Of a DNA stretch of 64,000 nt, positions 46,868-58,416 are shown in pieces (positions within the stretch are counted from its first letter, which is position 1; each line of letters begins with the position of its first letter). Location: the NCBI GenBank assembly GCA_037951165.1, contig JBBDHG010000097.1, forward strand, positions 2,668,501 through 2,732,500. The letters are read 5' to 3'. A program made the translations under genes and the position numbers. Origin of the DNA: Lophius americanus. Lineage: Eukaryota; Chordata; Actinopteri; Lophiiformes; Lophiidae. The notes under the pieces are model-generated. The model searched no databases, was not told the origin of the DNA, and saw only the letters and a program-made list of their open reading frames with translations.

Positions 46868-47799
46868 GTGAGCTTCTGTTCACCTCCACTTTTCCTGTCC
46901 TCACTCAGAAAGTGGAGTGGAAATGAACACAACATGGTGACGTTATTGCTCTACATACTCCTGTGAGCATGTTGAATAGTTTCCTGCTCCATTCTGTGTC
47001 CTCACCCTAATCTCTTCCTATCATCATAATGTCGATTCAAATACTTATTAACCCCCAGGACAATTAAAAGTTACTTCAGTTCAGCTTAAGTCCTTATAGT
47101 CGGTTTGTTCTTAGGAACCATGTTCATGAATGTCAGTTAGTAAAGGCGTTTCCAGGTCTGTTTGCTACACTGGCTTTTTCCTTCTTATCTGTTGCTCTTT
47201 TTCTCAGTGTGTCAGATATTCAGATATTCCTCTGTCTCCTTTAGAGAGATCGGTTTATGAAGTAAATGTAGCTTATTATTGAATACGCTGGAGGCGATGG
47301 TCCGCACAGATCAAACAAAAACGTTAGGTGCGGTGTTTAGAGAGTAGCTCCTTGTTTTTTCCCAAAATGATCTCTGTACAGTCACAGGTGTGTACTTGTA
47401 CTTTATGTTATATTGTTAGTTATAACCAATGAGGATAAACACCAGAGTTAGTAACACATCATCATGCAAACACTCTTTGGTAACGTGGAATTTACATTCA
47501 ATTCATAACCAAATCCAGAACAACTCAAATATAAAAAACTAAAACCATCAATGATCTCGTCAATGTTTGGCCTGAATACAGTTTTTATAAAATGACCCTT
47601 TTTAAAAGTATATCAGCATAGCATGGTTCAAATTGAAATGTGTTTCTGTTTATCACTAAGAAACAAAAGATTAACCTTTAAAAGCTTAACAGTACATATA
47701 GATCCGATGCCATCTAAGACTATAAATGGCCGTAAACATATTGAATGCTTAATCTGTGTTATGATTAACAACCGACGCTGGCGTTGTTAATCAGTAGGG

Positions 47800-49965
47800 T
47801 GCTGATAGAAACTATGCTGCTGTTGGTCAAAGAGAGAGAAGATCGAGAAGATGGAAACGTACAAAGAGATAGTAAGAGATGAGGAAAAGACAGGAGTGTG
47901 GGGGTGAGAGTGGGAAAGAAAGGAAGGTATCGTGTGTCAAAGAGACCAGGTGGAAAGGCAGCAAGGCTAGAAGTGTCAGGGTGTGGTTGGGAGGAGACAT
48001 GTTGTAAGGCTGATAATGAAGGAGGAGTGTGTGAAGAGTTTTCTGGAGTTAAAAAGAGTGTCTGAAGGGTGATAAGTATGAAGATAGAAATTGGAGGTGT
48101 GATGATGAACGTTTATGCCCCACAAGTTGGTTGTGAGTTGGAAGGGAAAGAGAACTTCCAGAGAGAGTTGGAGGAAGAGATGGAGAGTATTCCCATGAGT
48201 GAGGGAATGGTGGTTGGAGTGGAAGGAAAGGGAATGGGAGGAGATGAGGAGGTGATGGGCAGGTATGGTGTTCAGGACAGGAATGTAGAAGGACAGATTG
48301 TGGTAGATTTTGCAGAAAGGATAGAAATGGCTGTGGTGAATACGTATTTCAAGGACAGGGAGGAGAACGGGGTGAGATAAAAGACTGGAGGTAGGAGCAC
48401 ACAGGTAAAGTACATCTTATACAGAAGATGCATCTGAAAGAGATTGGAGTCTGCAAGGTGGTGACAGGGGATGAAATACTGCACAGAATGGTAGTCTGCA
48501 CAATGACTCTGATGGTGCAAAAGAGGTAAACGGCAAGGGAGAACTCAAAATCAAAAGGTGGAAGTTGAACTTCAGGGAGGAGTTGAGACGGGCTCTGCGT
48601 GGTAGCGAAGAGCTGCCGGACGACTGGACAATCACAGCAAATGTGATCAGGGAGATAAGCAGGAAGGTGTTCGGTAGGTCGTCTGGACATAGAAAATAAA
48701 ATAAGGAGATTTTGTGGTGGAATGAGGAGGTTCAGGGGACTCTATGCAGGAAAAGACTGAAAAAGTAGATATGGGATAGCAAACAAGTGTAATTTAAAAT
48801 GTAGGGAGTTATACAAGGAGATGCGACGAAGGACGAGGAGGGAGATTCCGAAGGCTAAATGAGGGGCCTCTGATGAGCTGTATGAGAGGTAAGACATTAA
48901 GGGAGGAGTGAATAACTTGTACCGATTGGCGCTACAGTGTGATCGAGATTGGAATGATTTGCAGCAGGCTAAGGGGATTGAGGATAGAAATGGAAATCTA
49001 CTAGTGGAGGGAGTACTTTGGAGAACTGATGATTGAAGAAAATGAGAGAGAAGGCTGGAAGATGTGACAATTGAGAAAATTGTGAATTTTCCAGAAAGGT
49101 CAATGGGTAAATAAGGTTGAAGTGAGAGCAGCTTTGAAGAGTATTAAGAGAGGAAAGGTGGTTGGTCCTGATGACATACTGGTGGAGGTGTGGAGTTGTT
49201 TAGAAGAGAGGGCAGTGGAGTATATAACTTGATTGTTAAACACTATCTTTGAGAGTGAGTGGATGCCTGAGGAATGGAGGAAAAGTATACTGGTGCCACC
49301 TTTGAAGAACAATGGTAGTAGGCATAGCTGTAACAACAACAAAGGTATAAAGCCACACGATGAAGATCTGGGAAAAAGTGATGGAAGTTAGGTTATGAAA
49401 AGGGTTCCAATTTGTGAACAGCAGTATGTTTCATGCAAAGAAAAAGCCCTACAGATGAGATGTTTGCTCTGAGAGTGCTGATGGAGAAAGATAGAGAAGC
49501 TCAGAAGGAAATGCACCGTCTCTTTGTGTACTTAGGGAAAGCATACGGCAAAGAGCCAAGGGAGGAATTGTGGGATTGCATGAGGAAGTCTGGAGTGAAA
49601 GTGAAGTGGGTTAGAGTTGCACTGGATGTATGAGACCAGTATGACAGCGGTGAAGTGTTCGGGGGGAGTGATGTACCGGTACAAGATGGAGGTGGGACTG
49701 CAACAAGGATTGGCTCTGAGCCCTTTCTTACTTGTTAAATGTCTTAAAATGTTTTGGTCTTGGGAAAATGAGGGATGGTGGATGTATTGTTAGAAGGATG
49801 TTGGAATTGGAATGGAGAAAAAGGGGAAGACCAAAGAGGAGGTTTCTGGTTGTGGTTTCTGGTTGTGGTGAAGGAGGACATACAGTTGGTTGCCGTGACA
49901 GAGGCTTCGGGCAAGATGGAAACAGGTGTGGTGACCCCTAAAAGGAAAAAGCTTGAAGAAGAGAA
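47800..49965 (+). mobile_element. Degraded non-LTR LINE (GRPKRRFLV family), near full length
   Basis: Order: 5' part 47820-48060; endonuclease region 48069-48380 (IGGVMMNVYAPQVGCELEGK, then EEVMGRYGVQDRNVEGQIVV and DFAERIEMAVVNTYFKDREE); middle with SIKRGKVVGPDDI-like RT entry at 49135-49180; an RT piece 49430-49630 (HRLFVYLGKAYGKEPREELW); 3' end 49730-49960 (WRKRGRPKRRFLVVV). Frames are repeatedly interrupted. Fills most of c3-like intron 19. Confidence 0.8.
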
Positions 49966-50063
49966 AAGAGGAGATGGCATAAAATACAATAATTCACCAC
50001 ACCTGAGTATGCAAGGACACGATTTCAGCGCTTCACATTAGTATAACATTTGACGTAAAACAG

Positions 50064-50264
50064 CTATAGATCAAAGCCTTGACTCCTGAACTCCCGGCCT
50101 GCAGAGATGTGGAGACAGCAAGATGTCCAAACATCAGTGGTTATGGCCACAACCTCTACATTTGATGGTTCGTTATTCACTTGCACAGATAACTCTGGCA
50201 CATTTCTGTCAGTGAAACATTTTCTAATTGGTGTCTTGTGCCTTCCATCTGACAACTTCATCAC
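50064..50264 (-). mobile_element. hAT-type transposase fragment (possible)
   Basis: The - strand reads CFTDRNVPELSVQVNNEPSN, then VEVVAITTDVWTSC. The ALTTD-WTS block is characteristic of hAT transposases, and the spacing to FTD-(x)-P is right. Short and isolated. Confidence 0.5.
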
Positions 50265-50664
50265 ATCACATCATCGTCATCACTCTTGGTTGGTCTAAAT
50301 GTCCTTGACCATTGCTGAGTTCTTGCTGGAAAAAGTGTTAAACACTTGTGTTTTTCTCTTTCTTGCTCTTTCTTGTGCTAGCTTTAGCTCTATTAGCATC
50401 CACGTTGCCTGCTCAGGTCTCACCAGATGAATGATAAAGTCTGTCAGTGCTACCGCTGGAATAATTTGCTTTTCGACGATGTTTCCAAATCGCAAAAGTT
50501 TTGTCCATGTTTCTTTCTTTCTTATAGAATCCAAAAGTATTTCTAACCACAGAGGGTGGAGTTAGCAGTGTGCTGTGACCCATGTCAGCTATGTCTGACG
50601 TTTGTTTTCAGAACTTTTCTTACAAAATTCTTCATTCATGTGTTTGTTTCTTCCATACTTGAAG

Positions 50665-50804
50665 GCGTCTGTGTTTCTGATCCATTGGAGGTCCCGGTCA
50701 CAAAGGAGTTCTTCATTTAGCTCAGACTGCCGTACTCCGCCGTCCATGGAGAGCAGCTGGAAATAAAGGCTATCATCCATAACAACAGCCCGAATCCTAT
50801 AACT
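50665..50804 (+). CDS. c3-like exon 20: MG7, with in-frame TAG
   Basis: A 140-nt exon. Reads GVCVSDPLEVPVTKEFFI, then TAG at 50718-50720, then LRLPYSAVHGEQLEIKAIIH and NNSPNPIT. The flanks match FFxDLRLPYSVVRxEQxEI of C3, so the stop replaces one internal codon. Exon length and phases (1 to 0) are right, and the Cys at 50670-50672 is the partner of the exon 14 Cys. Confidence 0.95.
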
Positions 50805-51257
50805 GTGAGTAGTGGTTTATTGAATCATGCCTGACCAAAGCAAATGTAATTCAACAGTTTTCAGCATCTTCTATAGACAGATTGTTCTTTATTATAGAAT
50901 TTAACTGTCACATTATGGCGCAGTGGCTATGATAGCTGCCATGCTAGATTTTCTAAACGGTTTATTCTGCTTAAGTATCAAGGTCCACTCAGCGTACAGT
51001 TATGTTCCACTGTACGCTTGAGCAAAAACCTGCCGTTAGATTGGAGGACGGGCAAACGTCGTTAGTTAGTACGTGTGATATTGATGGAAGACGAACAGTT
51101 TGTTAAAATACCCAGTATATTGATCCTGATGATCAGCCGTTGTTGACTGAGGTAATATGTGATTTTGTACTGGAGGCCAAGTATCAGATTACTTCTCTTT
51201 CTACATCACTGTACCACCAAACCTGGATATCAGCTGAATAAAACATGCTTGAAAGTA

Positions 51258-51385
51258 AACTCATTCATTCACTATCTCTAACCCGCTTATCCTGTTCAGT
51301 GTTGCGGGGGCTGGAGCCTATCCCAGCTGACATTGGGCGAGAGGAAGGTTTCCCCGTTTGGACGAGTTGCCAGTTCATCACGTTT
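51258..51385. repeat. Common dispersed repeat fragment
   Basis: attcattcactatctctaac, ccgcttatcctgttcagtgt, ggctggagcctatcccagct and gacattgggcgagagg: a widespread vertebrate repeat, also at 8570-8632. Confidence 0.65.
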
Positions 51386-51443
51386 GCTCTGAACTGTAAC
51401 AATATTATTATTTACCCGAATCTTCTACTTTGCTTGCTTCAAG

Positions 51444-51656
51444 GTGCGTGTGGATCTTCTTGAAAGTGAACATCTTTGCAGTCTTGCTTATGAAAATGGG
51501 ACATTTAGTCTGGAGGTACAAGTTGGCCAGGAAACTACACGATCGGTGCCCTTCATCCTTGTTCCCATGAAGGAGGGAGACCACTATATTGAGGTCAAAG
51601 CTGCTGTGAAACAGTCTTTGCTCCGTGATCGGGTCACGAAGAAACTTCTGGTGGTG
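51444..51656 (+). CDS. c3-like exon 21: MG7
   Basis: A 213-nt exon. Reads VRVDLLESEHLCSLAYENGT, then FSLEVQVGQETTRSVPFILV, then PMKEGDHYIEVKAAVKQSLL and RDRVTKKLLVV. VRVEL-(x)-FCSLA and VPFxIVPLKxGxxxxEVKAAV are C3-specific. Keeps the Cys (51477-51479) that pairs with the C-terminal region. Confidence 0.97.
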
Positions 51657-52981
51657 GTAAGAGAAACACATGAGATGTTCTATTGTTGCAATACAAAATG
51701 TTATGATAGAGAGCAGAATTTACCTTTCCTTAAATGATGGCGAGTGGTCCTGCTCCTGAAGGGGCAAAGCATCTCCCAAACATTCCACTGCCACCTCCAT
51801 GTCTGACCGTAGGGCTGAGAGGAATGCTGTGTTGTGTTTACACCAGATGGTCTTCAAGGTGTGCTGTTGGTAAATTCAGGGGAGTCTTGATGTTCTTCTG
51901 GGTTAAGATTGGCTTTTTCCTTTCTTTGGAGCTTCTGTGACTTCCTGAGTGAGCCTTTCCTGAGCTCCTGGAGGAGTTTTAGAAGGTGGTCCACTTCTGT
52001 GACGGTTCAGTATTGCCTTCTCCATGGATACTGTGTCTCACTGTGGATCTTTGGAGTCCCAGAACCTTGGAAACGACTTGGAGCCCTTCTCAGACCGATG
52101 ATTTTTAACCACCTTTTGGATTTTATTTTGATTTTGGCATAGTGTGCTACTGGTGAGACTAAGGAGCCAACTCCATGCCTCTAAAGTCCAGATGTGATTG
52201 AACAGGCTGGTTGGGTCTCGTCGAAAAAGAAGCAGTTACTAATGGAGTTTGGTAGTTTTTGGAGTTAAATTCTTAAGGGGGTGGCGTTTGTTCATACAGG
52301 ACCTGTTGCTGAACCTTTTGGTTGAATTTATCTAGAAGAATAGAAAATCTTTATTCAATGCACTAACCACAACAGCCTCCGGCGTTCTCAGGTTTAACCA
52401 GTCATTTATGAGCATGGGGGGAAAATTGGCAAACTTCTGGGTCGGGAGATTAAACAACTTGAAGCCAAAAGAATTTCCCAAATTCTTGTGTACTGTGCAC
52501 TGAGCTGGGGGGGACGTTGTTTCATAGCATTTTCATGGGAGAAAGTTTTAAAAGAAACAGAAAAGATCCTGGGTTGTTTATTTTAGTATTACACTCACAA
52601 AATAATGAAAGCTAAGGCCAAAAGTTGGACAGCGATGTTGGTGAAAATGACCACCAGACCGTGTCTTACACACTGGATCAGGCAAATGCTGACAACTATT
52701 CCATTCGGTAAGAGAGTAAGGGGCGGAGGCTTACATAGAAAGGGAAACACGCTTCGTTTAGAAGGTCAGGGATTATTTTCGGTTTTCGTGAAAATATGAA
52801 TCTGTGATGATGAGGAGGGGGGATGACTTTTGCCTTTTGTAAGAGTATATGAACAAGAATGGTCTGAAGTCTCATTTGTTTTTGTTGTTGACTATAAATT
52901 AAATATGTATGAGAATACCATTATTTTACATTGTTTAAAAATATATATATTTTATCCCTGACCTAACTGCCCTGTTTCTAG

Positions 52982-53039
52982 CCTGGAGGTGTGCTGACAA
53001 GGTCCATACACACCAGAGAACTACATCTGGGAAAGAGCG
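52982..53039 (+). CDS. c3-like exon 22: CUB part 1
   Basis: A 58-nt exon. Reads PGGVLTRSIHTRELHLGKS. Corresponds to PEGIRxxKTVxxRxLxP. Shorter than in mammalian C3. Phase 0 to 1, donor gtacag. Confidence 0.85.
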
Positions 53040-53125
53040 GTACAGTCAGGTTTATTATGAAGTTATCCCAATAATACTGGTGTTATTTTCATTCCCCCTA
53101 ACGTCTCATCGGTCTCTTCCATCAG

Positions 53126-53209
53126 AAACGAAATACTGGAATTATATCAACGATGGAATTCCCTCCAGAGCTCCAAACACTCCTGTGACCACATTCATCT
53201 ATGTGACAG
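53126..53209 (+). CDS. c3-like exon 23: CUB/TED boundary
   Basis: An 84-nt exon. Reads TKYWNYINDGIPSRAPNTPV, then TTFIYVT. Matches the VPNTxxxTxIxVTG tail before the thioester domain. Phase 1 to 1. Confidence 0.9.
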
Positions 53210-53513
53210 GTGAGAAAAAGTATTTGTTTCCTGAAACTGATCTCATCATAGATCTTAACAGAAATGTTAGAATTTAAAGTAGTGCTTGAATAACCAGGGT
53301 TATGAAGTGATCAATATAGCAAGTGTAGCTCTTCATCATTAAGGTTAGTCCTCAGCCAGTACCAGACAATCACACTAGGGAGCTGATGTTGCTCTGGGTA
53401 AACACCATATCCCTAAAATGATTCAAACGGGGAAAATCCTCCTGGGAAAAGATTTCTCTGCTCGGTAACTGAAAATGATCAGTTTGTTGAAAACTTTGTT
53501 TTTGTTGACCCAG

Positions 53514-53717
53514 TAAAACCGACATGTTCAGAAAAAGAGAGTCCTATGAGTGGGGCGTCTGTGGGTCCCTTGATCTATCAGCCATCAGGTTCTGCTGAGT
53601 GGAACATAGTCCAAATGGCATCCAATGTCCTTGCAACCGTGTATTTGGATACAACCCACCAGTGGGAAAAAGTGGGCGTAACGAAGCGCTACGAAGCCAT
53701 CAAGTACATCAAAGAGG
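53514..53717 (+). CDS. c3-like exon 24: TED, altered thioester site
   Basis: A 204-nt exon. Reads KPTCSEKESPMSGASVGPLI, then YQPSGSAEWNIVQMASNVLA, then TVYLDTTHQWEKVGVTKRYE and AIKYIKE. The YLDTTxQWExVGxxRRxEAIxxI flank is fish C3-like, but PSGCGEQNM is PSGSAEWNI: the thioester Cys is Ser (53591-53593) and the Gln is Trp (53600-53602). No thioester can form. GSAE is also seen in C5, presumably by convergence. Phase 1 to 1. Confidence 0.97.
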
Positions 53718-53811
53718 GTAAATTGGAGTTTGAAGTATCAGCGCTTTCTTTGGAATTGTTAATAATTAGACGGAGAGTTGAATGTTTATGGATCCGCTTG
53801 TTTGTGTCCAG

Positions 53812-53887
53812 GCTACATGAACCAGCTTGCCTACCGTAAAACTGATGGGTCTTATGCTCAGTCCAGCAGTTCCCAAAGAAGCACCTG
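53812..53887 (+). CDS. c3-like exon 25: TED
   Basis: A 76-nt exon. Reads YMNQLAYRKTDGSYAQSSSS, then QRST. GYxQQLAYRxxDGSYAxx-(x)-STW of fish C3 matches. Phase 1 to 2. Confidence 0.96.
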
Positions 53888-54015
53888 GTGAGGCATCCAA
53901 TAATCCATGATGGTGTAAATAAGTCTCTTCAACACTTAGAATGTACGATATTTATATGTGCAAATGGGTTTTATAAATCAATTAGTGAACTGTTTCACCA
54001 GCTTTATCCTAAAAG

Positions 54016-54175
54016 GCTGACAGCTTATGTAACAAAGGTGTTTAGACTTGCCTCCAGTCTGGTGCTTATGGAAACCAGAGACATCTGCGACGCCATCAAG
54101 TTCCTGATTCTCACAGGGCAGAAAACTAACGGCATGTTTATAGAAGTTGGAATAACGGAGCAGACGGAGATGATG
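54016..54175 (+). CDS. c3-like exon 26: TED, catalytic His position
   Basis: A 160-nt exon. Reads LTAYVTKVFRLASSLVLMET, then RDICDAIKFLILTGQKTNGM, then FIEVGITEQTEMM. WLTAYVxKVFxxA is the C3 hallmark. At the position of the catalytic His of VIHQEM the codon is cag (Gln, 54161-54163). The Cys that forms the TED disulfide is kept. Phase 2 to 0, donor gtgcgt. Confidence 0.96.
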
Positions 54176-54290
54176 GTGCGTGGACAGAGTTGGATAATGC
54201 AGTATTTTAACCAGGAAAACATACAAAATCCAAACAAAACAACATCAACAACCCACCTGTCTGTATTAATGTATATATTGATATGTTCAG

Positions 54291-54374
54291 GGAACAGATT
54301 CAGATGCCTCCTTGACCGCCTACTGCCTCATCGCAATGCAGGAGTCAAGTAGGACATGTGCTGCTGAGGTTCCG
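54291..54374 (+). CDS. c3-like exon 27: TED
   Basis: An 84-nt exon. Reads GTDSDASLTAYCLIAMQESS, then RTCAAEVP. DxxLTAxxLIxxQE-(x)-C matches C3, with the second TED Cys kept. Phase 0 to 0. Confidence 0.95.
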
Positions 54375-55301
54375 GTGAGTACTTCACCATGCAAACACCG
54401 TTGTTCGTTTCCGCCTCCCTCTCTTCAGTGTCTCCTTCACTCTTTCCTCAAATTCACTAAGGAGAAAAGACAGCTTTTCCCTTTCTTCCAATTCAGGAAA
54501 ATCACAGGAGAGAAAGAAGCAATTAGGACTGAGGACAGCAACCAATCATAAGTAAATGCCGAGAGGAAACGGACCAAAATATTACTACTTCATTTGATAA
54601 CGTAGAAGTAACATTTGGGGGAACTCTGACAGAGTCTTTTGCACTTAAGGTGCCGTCACAACCACCTCATTTTCACTTTTTCAGTTTGATCCAGAACCAA
54701 ATTTGTAAGTGTGAAATATCTCCCAGATGAAGGTACGGATCAAACTATTTCTGCTGATGAACAACTGAAGAGCAACAAATTTAAGACGTTTAAAGTGAGC
54801 CGCAGTAGATTGGGAGATGAAGAGACGAGGTGTTTATAGGTACGAAACAACACTGATTTTTAAAATGACAGCTCTTGAGAAGGAAGAGAAAGGAGGGAGG
54901 AGACAACGTCTCAGTTTCAGGTTTTCACTAGTTTTGGTTTCTCGGTAGTATCTGTTTCTCCTCATCTTTTGCTTCACTGAAGATTCCGTTTTTACACAGT
55001 TTATATTTAATTTCTCTTCAGGTAACGTTTTCTATTGTTTCATGTTCTCAGTAAATTCAGTTTCTCTGTAGTTTCTGTGTCTTCATCGCTTTAGTTTCTT
55101 TGTACTTTCTGTCCCTGCGATTTTCTTCCAAACTGGTTATCCATCCTGTCTGTAGGAAATCTGTTTTATATTTTTAGCAAAAAATACTAAATTGTAAATT
55201 TTTTCCAGTGTGTATCTCTACTCAGCTTCTTTCCGCTATGCTCTCAGTCTCTGGCTGAGGTTGTCGTCCGTCCTCATTTACTGTCTTGTCCTTCTGTCCA
55301 G

Positions 55302-55452
55302 CATCTAAAACAAAGTATAGCCAAAGCAGTGTCCTACCTGGAGACGCGTCTGACCGGCCTCACCAACCCTTACGCCGTTGCAATCACATCATACGCCCTG
55401 GCCAATGAAAATAAACTCAACCGGGAGATCATGTCAAACTTTTTCTCCCAAG
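55302..55452 (+). CDS. c3-like exon 28: TED
   Basis: A 151-nt exon. Reads HLKQSIAKAVSYLETRLTGL, then TNPYAVAITSYALANENKLN and REIMSNFFSQ. A-xYLE-(x)-L-NPYxVAITSYALA matches C3. Phase 0 to 1. Confidence 0.96.
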
Positions 55453-55579
55453 GTCTCTTCACATTATTTTACAAAGTATTAATCAGAAAAAATATCCCAA
55501 TGAATGTGATTATTTGAAAGTTAATGAAGTGCATCACCAGTGCAACACAGTAACGATAAGGTGTCTGTGTTTCTCTCAG

Positions 55580-55659
55580 ATTTGTCCCACTGGCCTGTTT
55601 CTGGAGGACATACAACGCAGGCCACAGGTTACGCTCTTCTGGCTCTGGTCAAGGCTCAG
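55580..55659 (+). CDS. c3-like exon 29: TED
   Basis: An 80-nt exon. Reads LSHWPVSGGHTTQATGYALL, then ALVKAQ. W-(x)-EATxYALLALxKx matches C3. Phase 1 to 0. Confidence 0.95.
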
Positions 55660-55664
55660 GTGAA

Positions 55665-56760
55665 CTTATCATGTCATCTTAACCTGATATTTTTAACATT
55701 ATGATGTGATGATTTCAGCTTTTTTTACTTTTTGAAGTGATATTTCTCACTTTTTGAAATCATATTTTTCTCTTTTAAGAAATGATATCTTTCAATTTGT
55801 AAGTGATATTTTTCAGTTTTTTTAATTATATTTTCACATTTGAAGAGATGAAACTACCGTTGTGATATATTGTTGTAATGAAAGAGTATCTTTCACTTTT
55901 TTGAGCGATATTTGTCACTGTGTGATATTTTTCCCTTTTTGATGTGAAATGTCTTTTTAAGTGATATCTTTCACTTTTGTAAGTGATGTTTTTTACTTTA
56001 ATTAGAGATTTTTCACTTTTTCAGGTCTTATGTTTAATTTTTTTAATTGATATCTCACTTTTTGAAGTCATATTTCTAACTTTTTTAAAGTGATAAATTT
56101 CTCTTTTTGAGGTGATATCTTTCACTTTTTTGAGCGATATTTGTCACTGTGTGATATTTTTCCCTTTTTGATGTGAAATGTCTTTTTAAGTGATATCTTT
56201 CACTTTTTGGAGAGGTTTCTCACTTTTTGAAATATAACCTTTCATTTTGTAAAGTGATATCTTATTTTGTGAAGTGACATTTTTCAAATTTGAATTTCAC
56301 TTTTCACTTTTTAAATATCTTTCACTTCTTGAAGTGATCATTTTCAGTTTTTCAAAGATTTGTTTTTTAAGATTTGAAGAAATTAAATTTATATTAATAT
56401 TTTGAAGCCATGATATCATCTTGTGATATCTTTGTAATGATATCTTTCATTCCTTGAAGGGATTGTTTCTCAGTTCGAAGTGATAACCTCCATGTTTTGA
56501 AATGATACTTTTCACTTTTTGAAGTGGTATCTTTCATTTATTCGAAGTGGTATCTTTCATTTATTTGAAGTGGTATCTTTCATTTATTTAAAGTGGTATC
56601 TTTCATTTATTTGAAGTGGTATCTTTCATTTATTTGAAGTGGTATCTTTCATTTATTTGAAGTGGTATCTTTCGTTCTATGAAGTGACATTTTTCATTTC
56701 ATGAAGTGATATTTTCCATTTTTTCAAGCCATCGTTTTCAAGCTTTGAAGTAATCATTCT
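55665..56760. repeat. Degenerate gtgatatttttcactttttgaa tandem region
   Basis: About 1 kb of diverged units of the type tttttgaagtgatatctttc. It includes two copies of a longer block (ttgagcgatatttgtcactg followed by tgtgatatttttcccttttt) at 55905-55950 and 56130-56180, indicating segmental duplication. A regular 23-bp sub-array follows at 56510-56690. Confidence 0.85.
56510..56690. repeat. 23-bp sub-array (gaagtggtatctttcatttattt)
   Basis: About seven near-identical copies of gaagtggtatctttcattta followed by ttt, within the larger degenerate region. Confidence 0.9.
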
Positions 56761-57040
56761 GTACCTTAGCTAACTTTGGGCTGACACATAGAGACAAACA
56801 ACCATTTGCGCTCACTTTCACGCCAAAGGACAATTCAGAGTCACCAGTTCAGCTTTATTACATGTTTTCTGGACATGTGGTGTGGCTTATCCACCTCTTT
56901 TTACTTTAGTTTCCCTTGTTCTAAAAGCACCAAATACTTTTAATTTTCAGGATAATTTTCTCTAAACGGGTAACAAATCAGGACCGCTGTATGTTCGTTG
57001 CAAGCTTTAAACTATCCTTTCTTTCCTCTTGTTAATAAAG

Positions 57041-57118
57041 GCCTATGAAGAAGCTAGACCAATCGTCAGATGGTTCAAGCAACAGCAGAGGTCCAATGGA
57101 GGCTACGGATCTCCTCAG
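57041..57118 (+). CDS. c3-like exon 30: TED
   Basis: A 78-nt exon. Reads AYEEARPIVRWFKQQQRSNG, then GYGSPQ. F-xxxPVVRWLxxQ-(x)-GGGYGSTQ matches C3 at the end of the alpha-helical TED. Phase 0 to 0. Confidence 0.96.
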
Positions 57119-57212
57119 GTAACACAAGAACCTCCTGGAATCACTTCTGTGTCTATATTCACATTTTTAGGAGATATTGATTTGCCCTTTGATCACGTTT
57201 CTTTCTCTCCAG

Positions 57213-57368
57213 GCTACTATGATGGTGTACCAGGCTTTAGCTGAGTACTGGGAAAATACGGAAATATCCAACGAGGGTCCATCTGTGCAGGTTCTTCTGC
57301 CGGGTATTTCAAAAGTTCACATTTTCAACTTCAACAACGACAACTTCCACGCTACGAAAATAATTAAA
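57213..57368 (+). CDS. c3-like exon 31: TED/CUB part 2
   Basis: A 156-nt exon. Reads ATMMVYQALAEYWENTEISN, then EGPSVQVLLPGISKVHIFNF and NNDNFHATKIIK. ATxMVxQALAxY matches C3. Phase 0 to 0. Confidence 0.96.
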
Positions 57369-57602
57369 GTGAGAGCACACACAAACACATATCCAATCTC
57401 AGCCGACGCAGCACATGAAACCAAAGTGAAAAAGAAAACAAACGTTTTGTGGATGAAAGGAAAGAGTCATTTTGCTCTTAAAACTCAATTTGAATTGTAC
57501 TCGCTTTGATTCATGTCCCTTTATATAATATTTATGGTCATAGTCTAATGTTATTGACATGAAAACTACAAAGCAAATACTTCATAATAGAAAAAACTGG
57601 TG

Positions 57603-57645
57603 TACAGATATATGTATATATATATATATACATTTATATAAATAA
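57603..57645. repeat. TA-rich microsatellite
   Basis: tatatgtatatatatatata followed by tacatttata. Confidence 0.85.
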
Positions 57646-58353
57646 ACACAAGAGAGTAGGAACAAAAAGGTGTGAAGATGTAGTGGTGACGTTTTCAATG
57701 TCAAAGTTTTTCAGGAAGTGGTCAACGGCAGTGAAACTCTGAGACCTTGTTTGCTAAATGTTCTAGCTTAAAATGGAAAAGGGGCTTCCGTTCACATTTC
57801 CATAAATTCCGCTTAAACACGGACTTGCAAAAAACAATTGATGACACTGCATGTATGTCGTGCCAGAAGCTGGCTGTGTAATATCAACAGTTCTCCAGTT
57901 TTCTGGAGGAGATATTCAAAAACTGAACACGGTCTACAGCTCAGACAAAAACAGGTAGTCGGACATTGTTTTTATTGTAAGAAGTTCATTTCTCTGCTGT
58001 TTTCTCATGATAACAAGATAATTAATGAATTATTCCCAGATAATGGTCGCTATCTCTTTATCAGCTAATGACGTCCATAAATCATAAATCAGCCATCATG
58101 ACCGCTGACAGCAGAATGGAGCGGACGAGTCGGGTTCAGTAAATGCTCCGGGACAACGATACGATACAGAGTATTCTCAGACGCTGAAAGTCATTAGTGG
58201 ATTATTCTTAACAATTCATCAATTGGAGGTCCTCAGGTTCATAACAGCGTGTCTCTCCGTCACTTCAGCGGAGCTCTATGTCAGAGAGGAAGATAGAGAT
58301 AGGCTTTGACCTACACATGATTGACAGGTGTAAATATTTTTGAATCTCTACAG

Positions 58354-58416
58354 ACAAGGACGACAGGGAATGGTACAGTAATGATGGCAAGCAAACCCGG
58401 ATCAGTAACGTTTAAA
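58354..58416 (+). CDS. c3-like exon 32: CUB part 2
   Basis: A 63-nt exon. Reads TRTTGNGTVMMASKPGSVTF followed by K. G-G-(x)-V corresponds to GxGxGTLSV of C3, but the match is weaker than elsewhere. Acceptor ctctacag, donor gtaagt. Confidence 0.75.

Noticed and set aside
48349..48690. 113-codon - strand frame
   Set aside because: Antisense of the LINE endonuclease region at 47800-49960.
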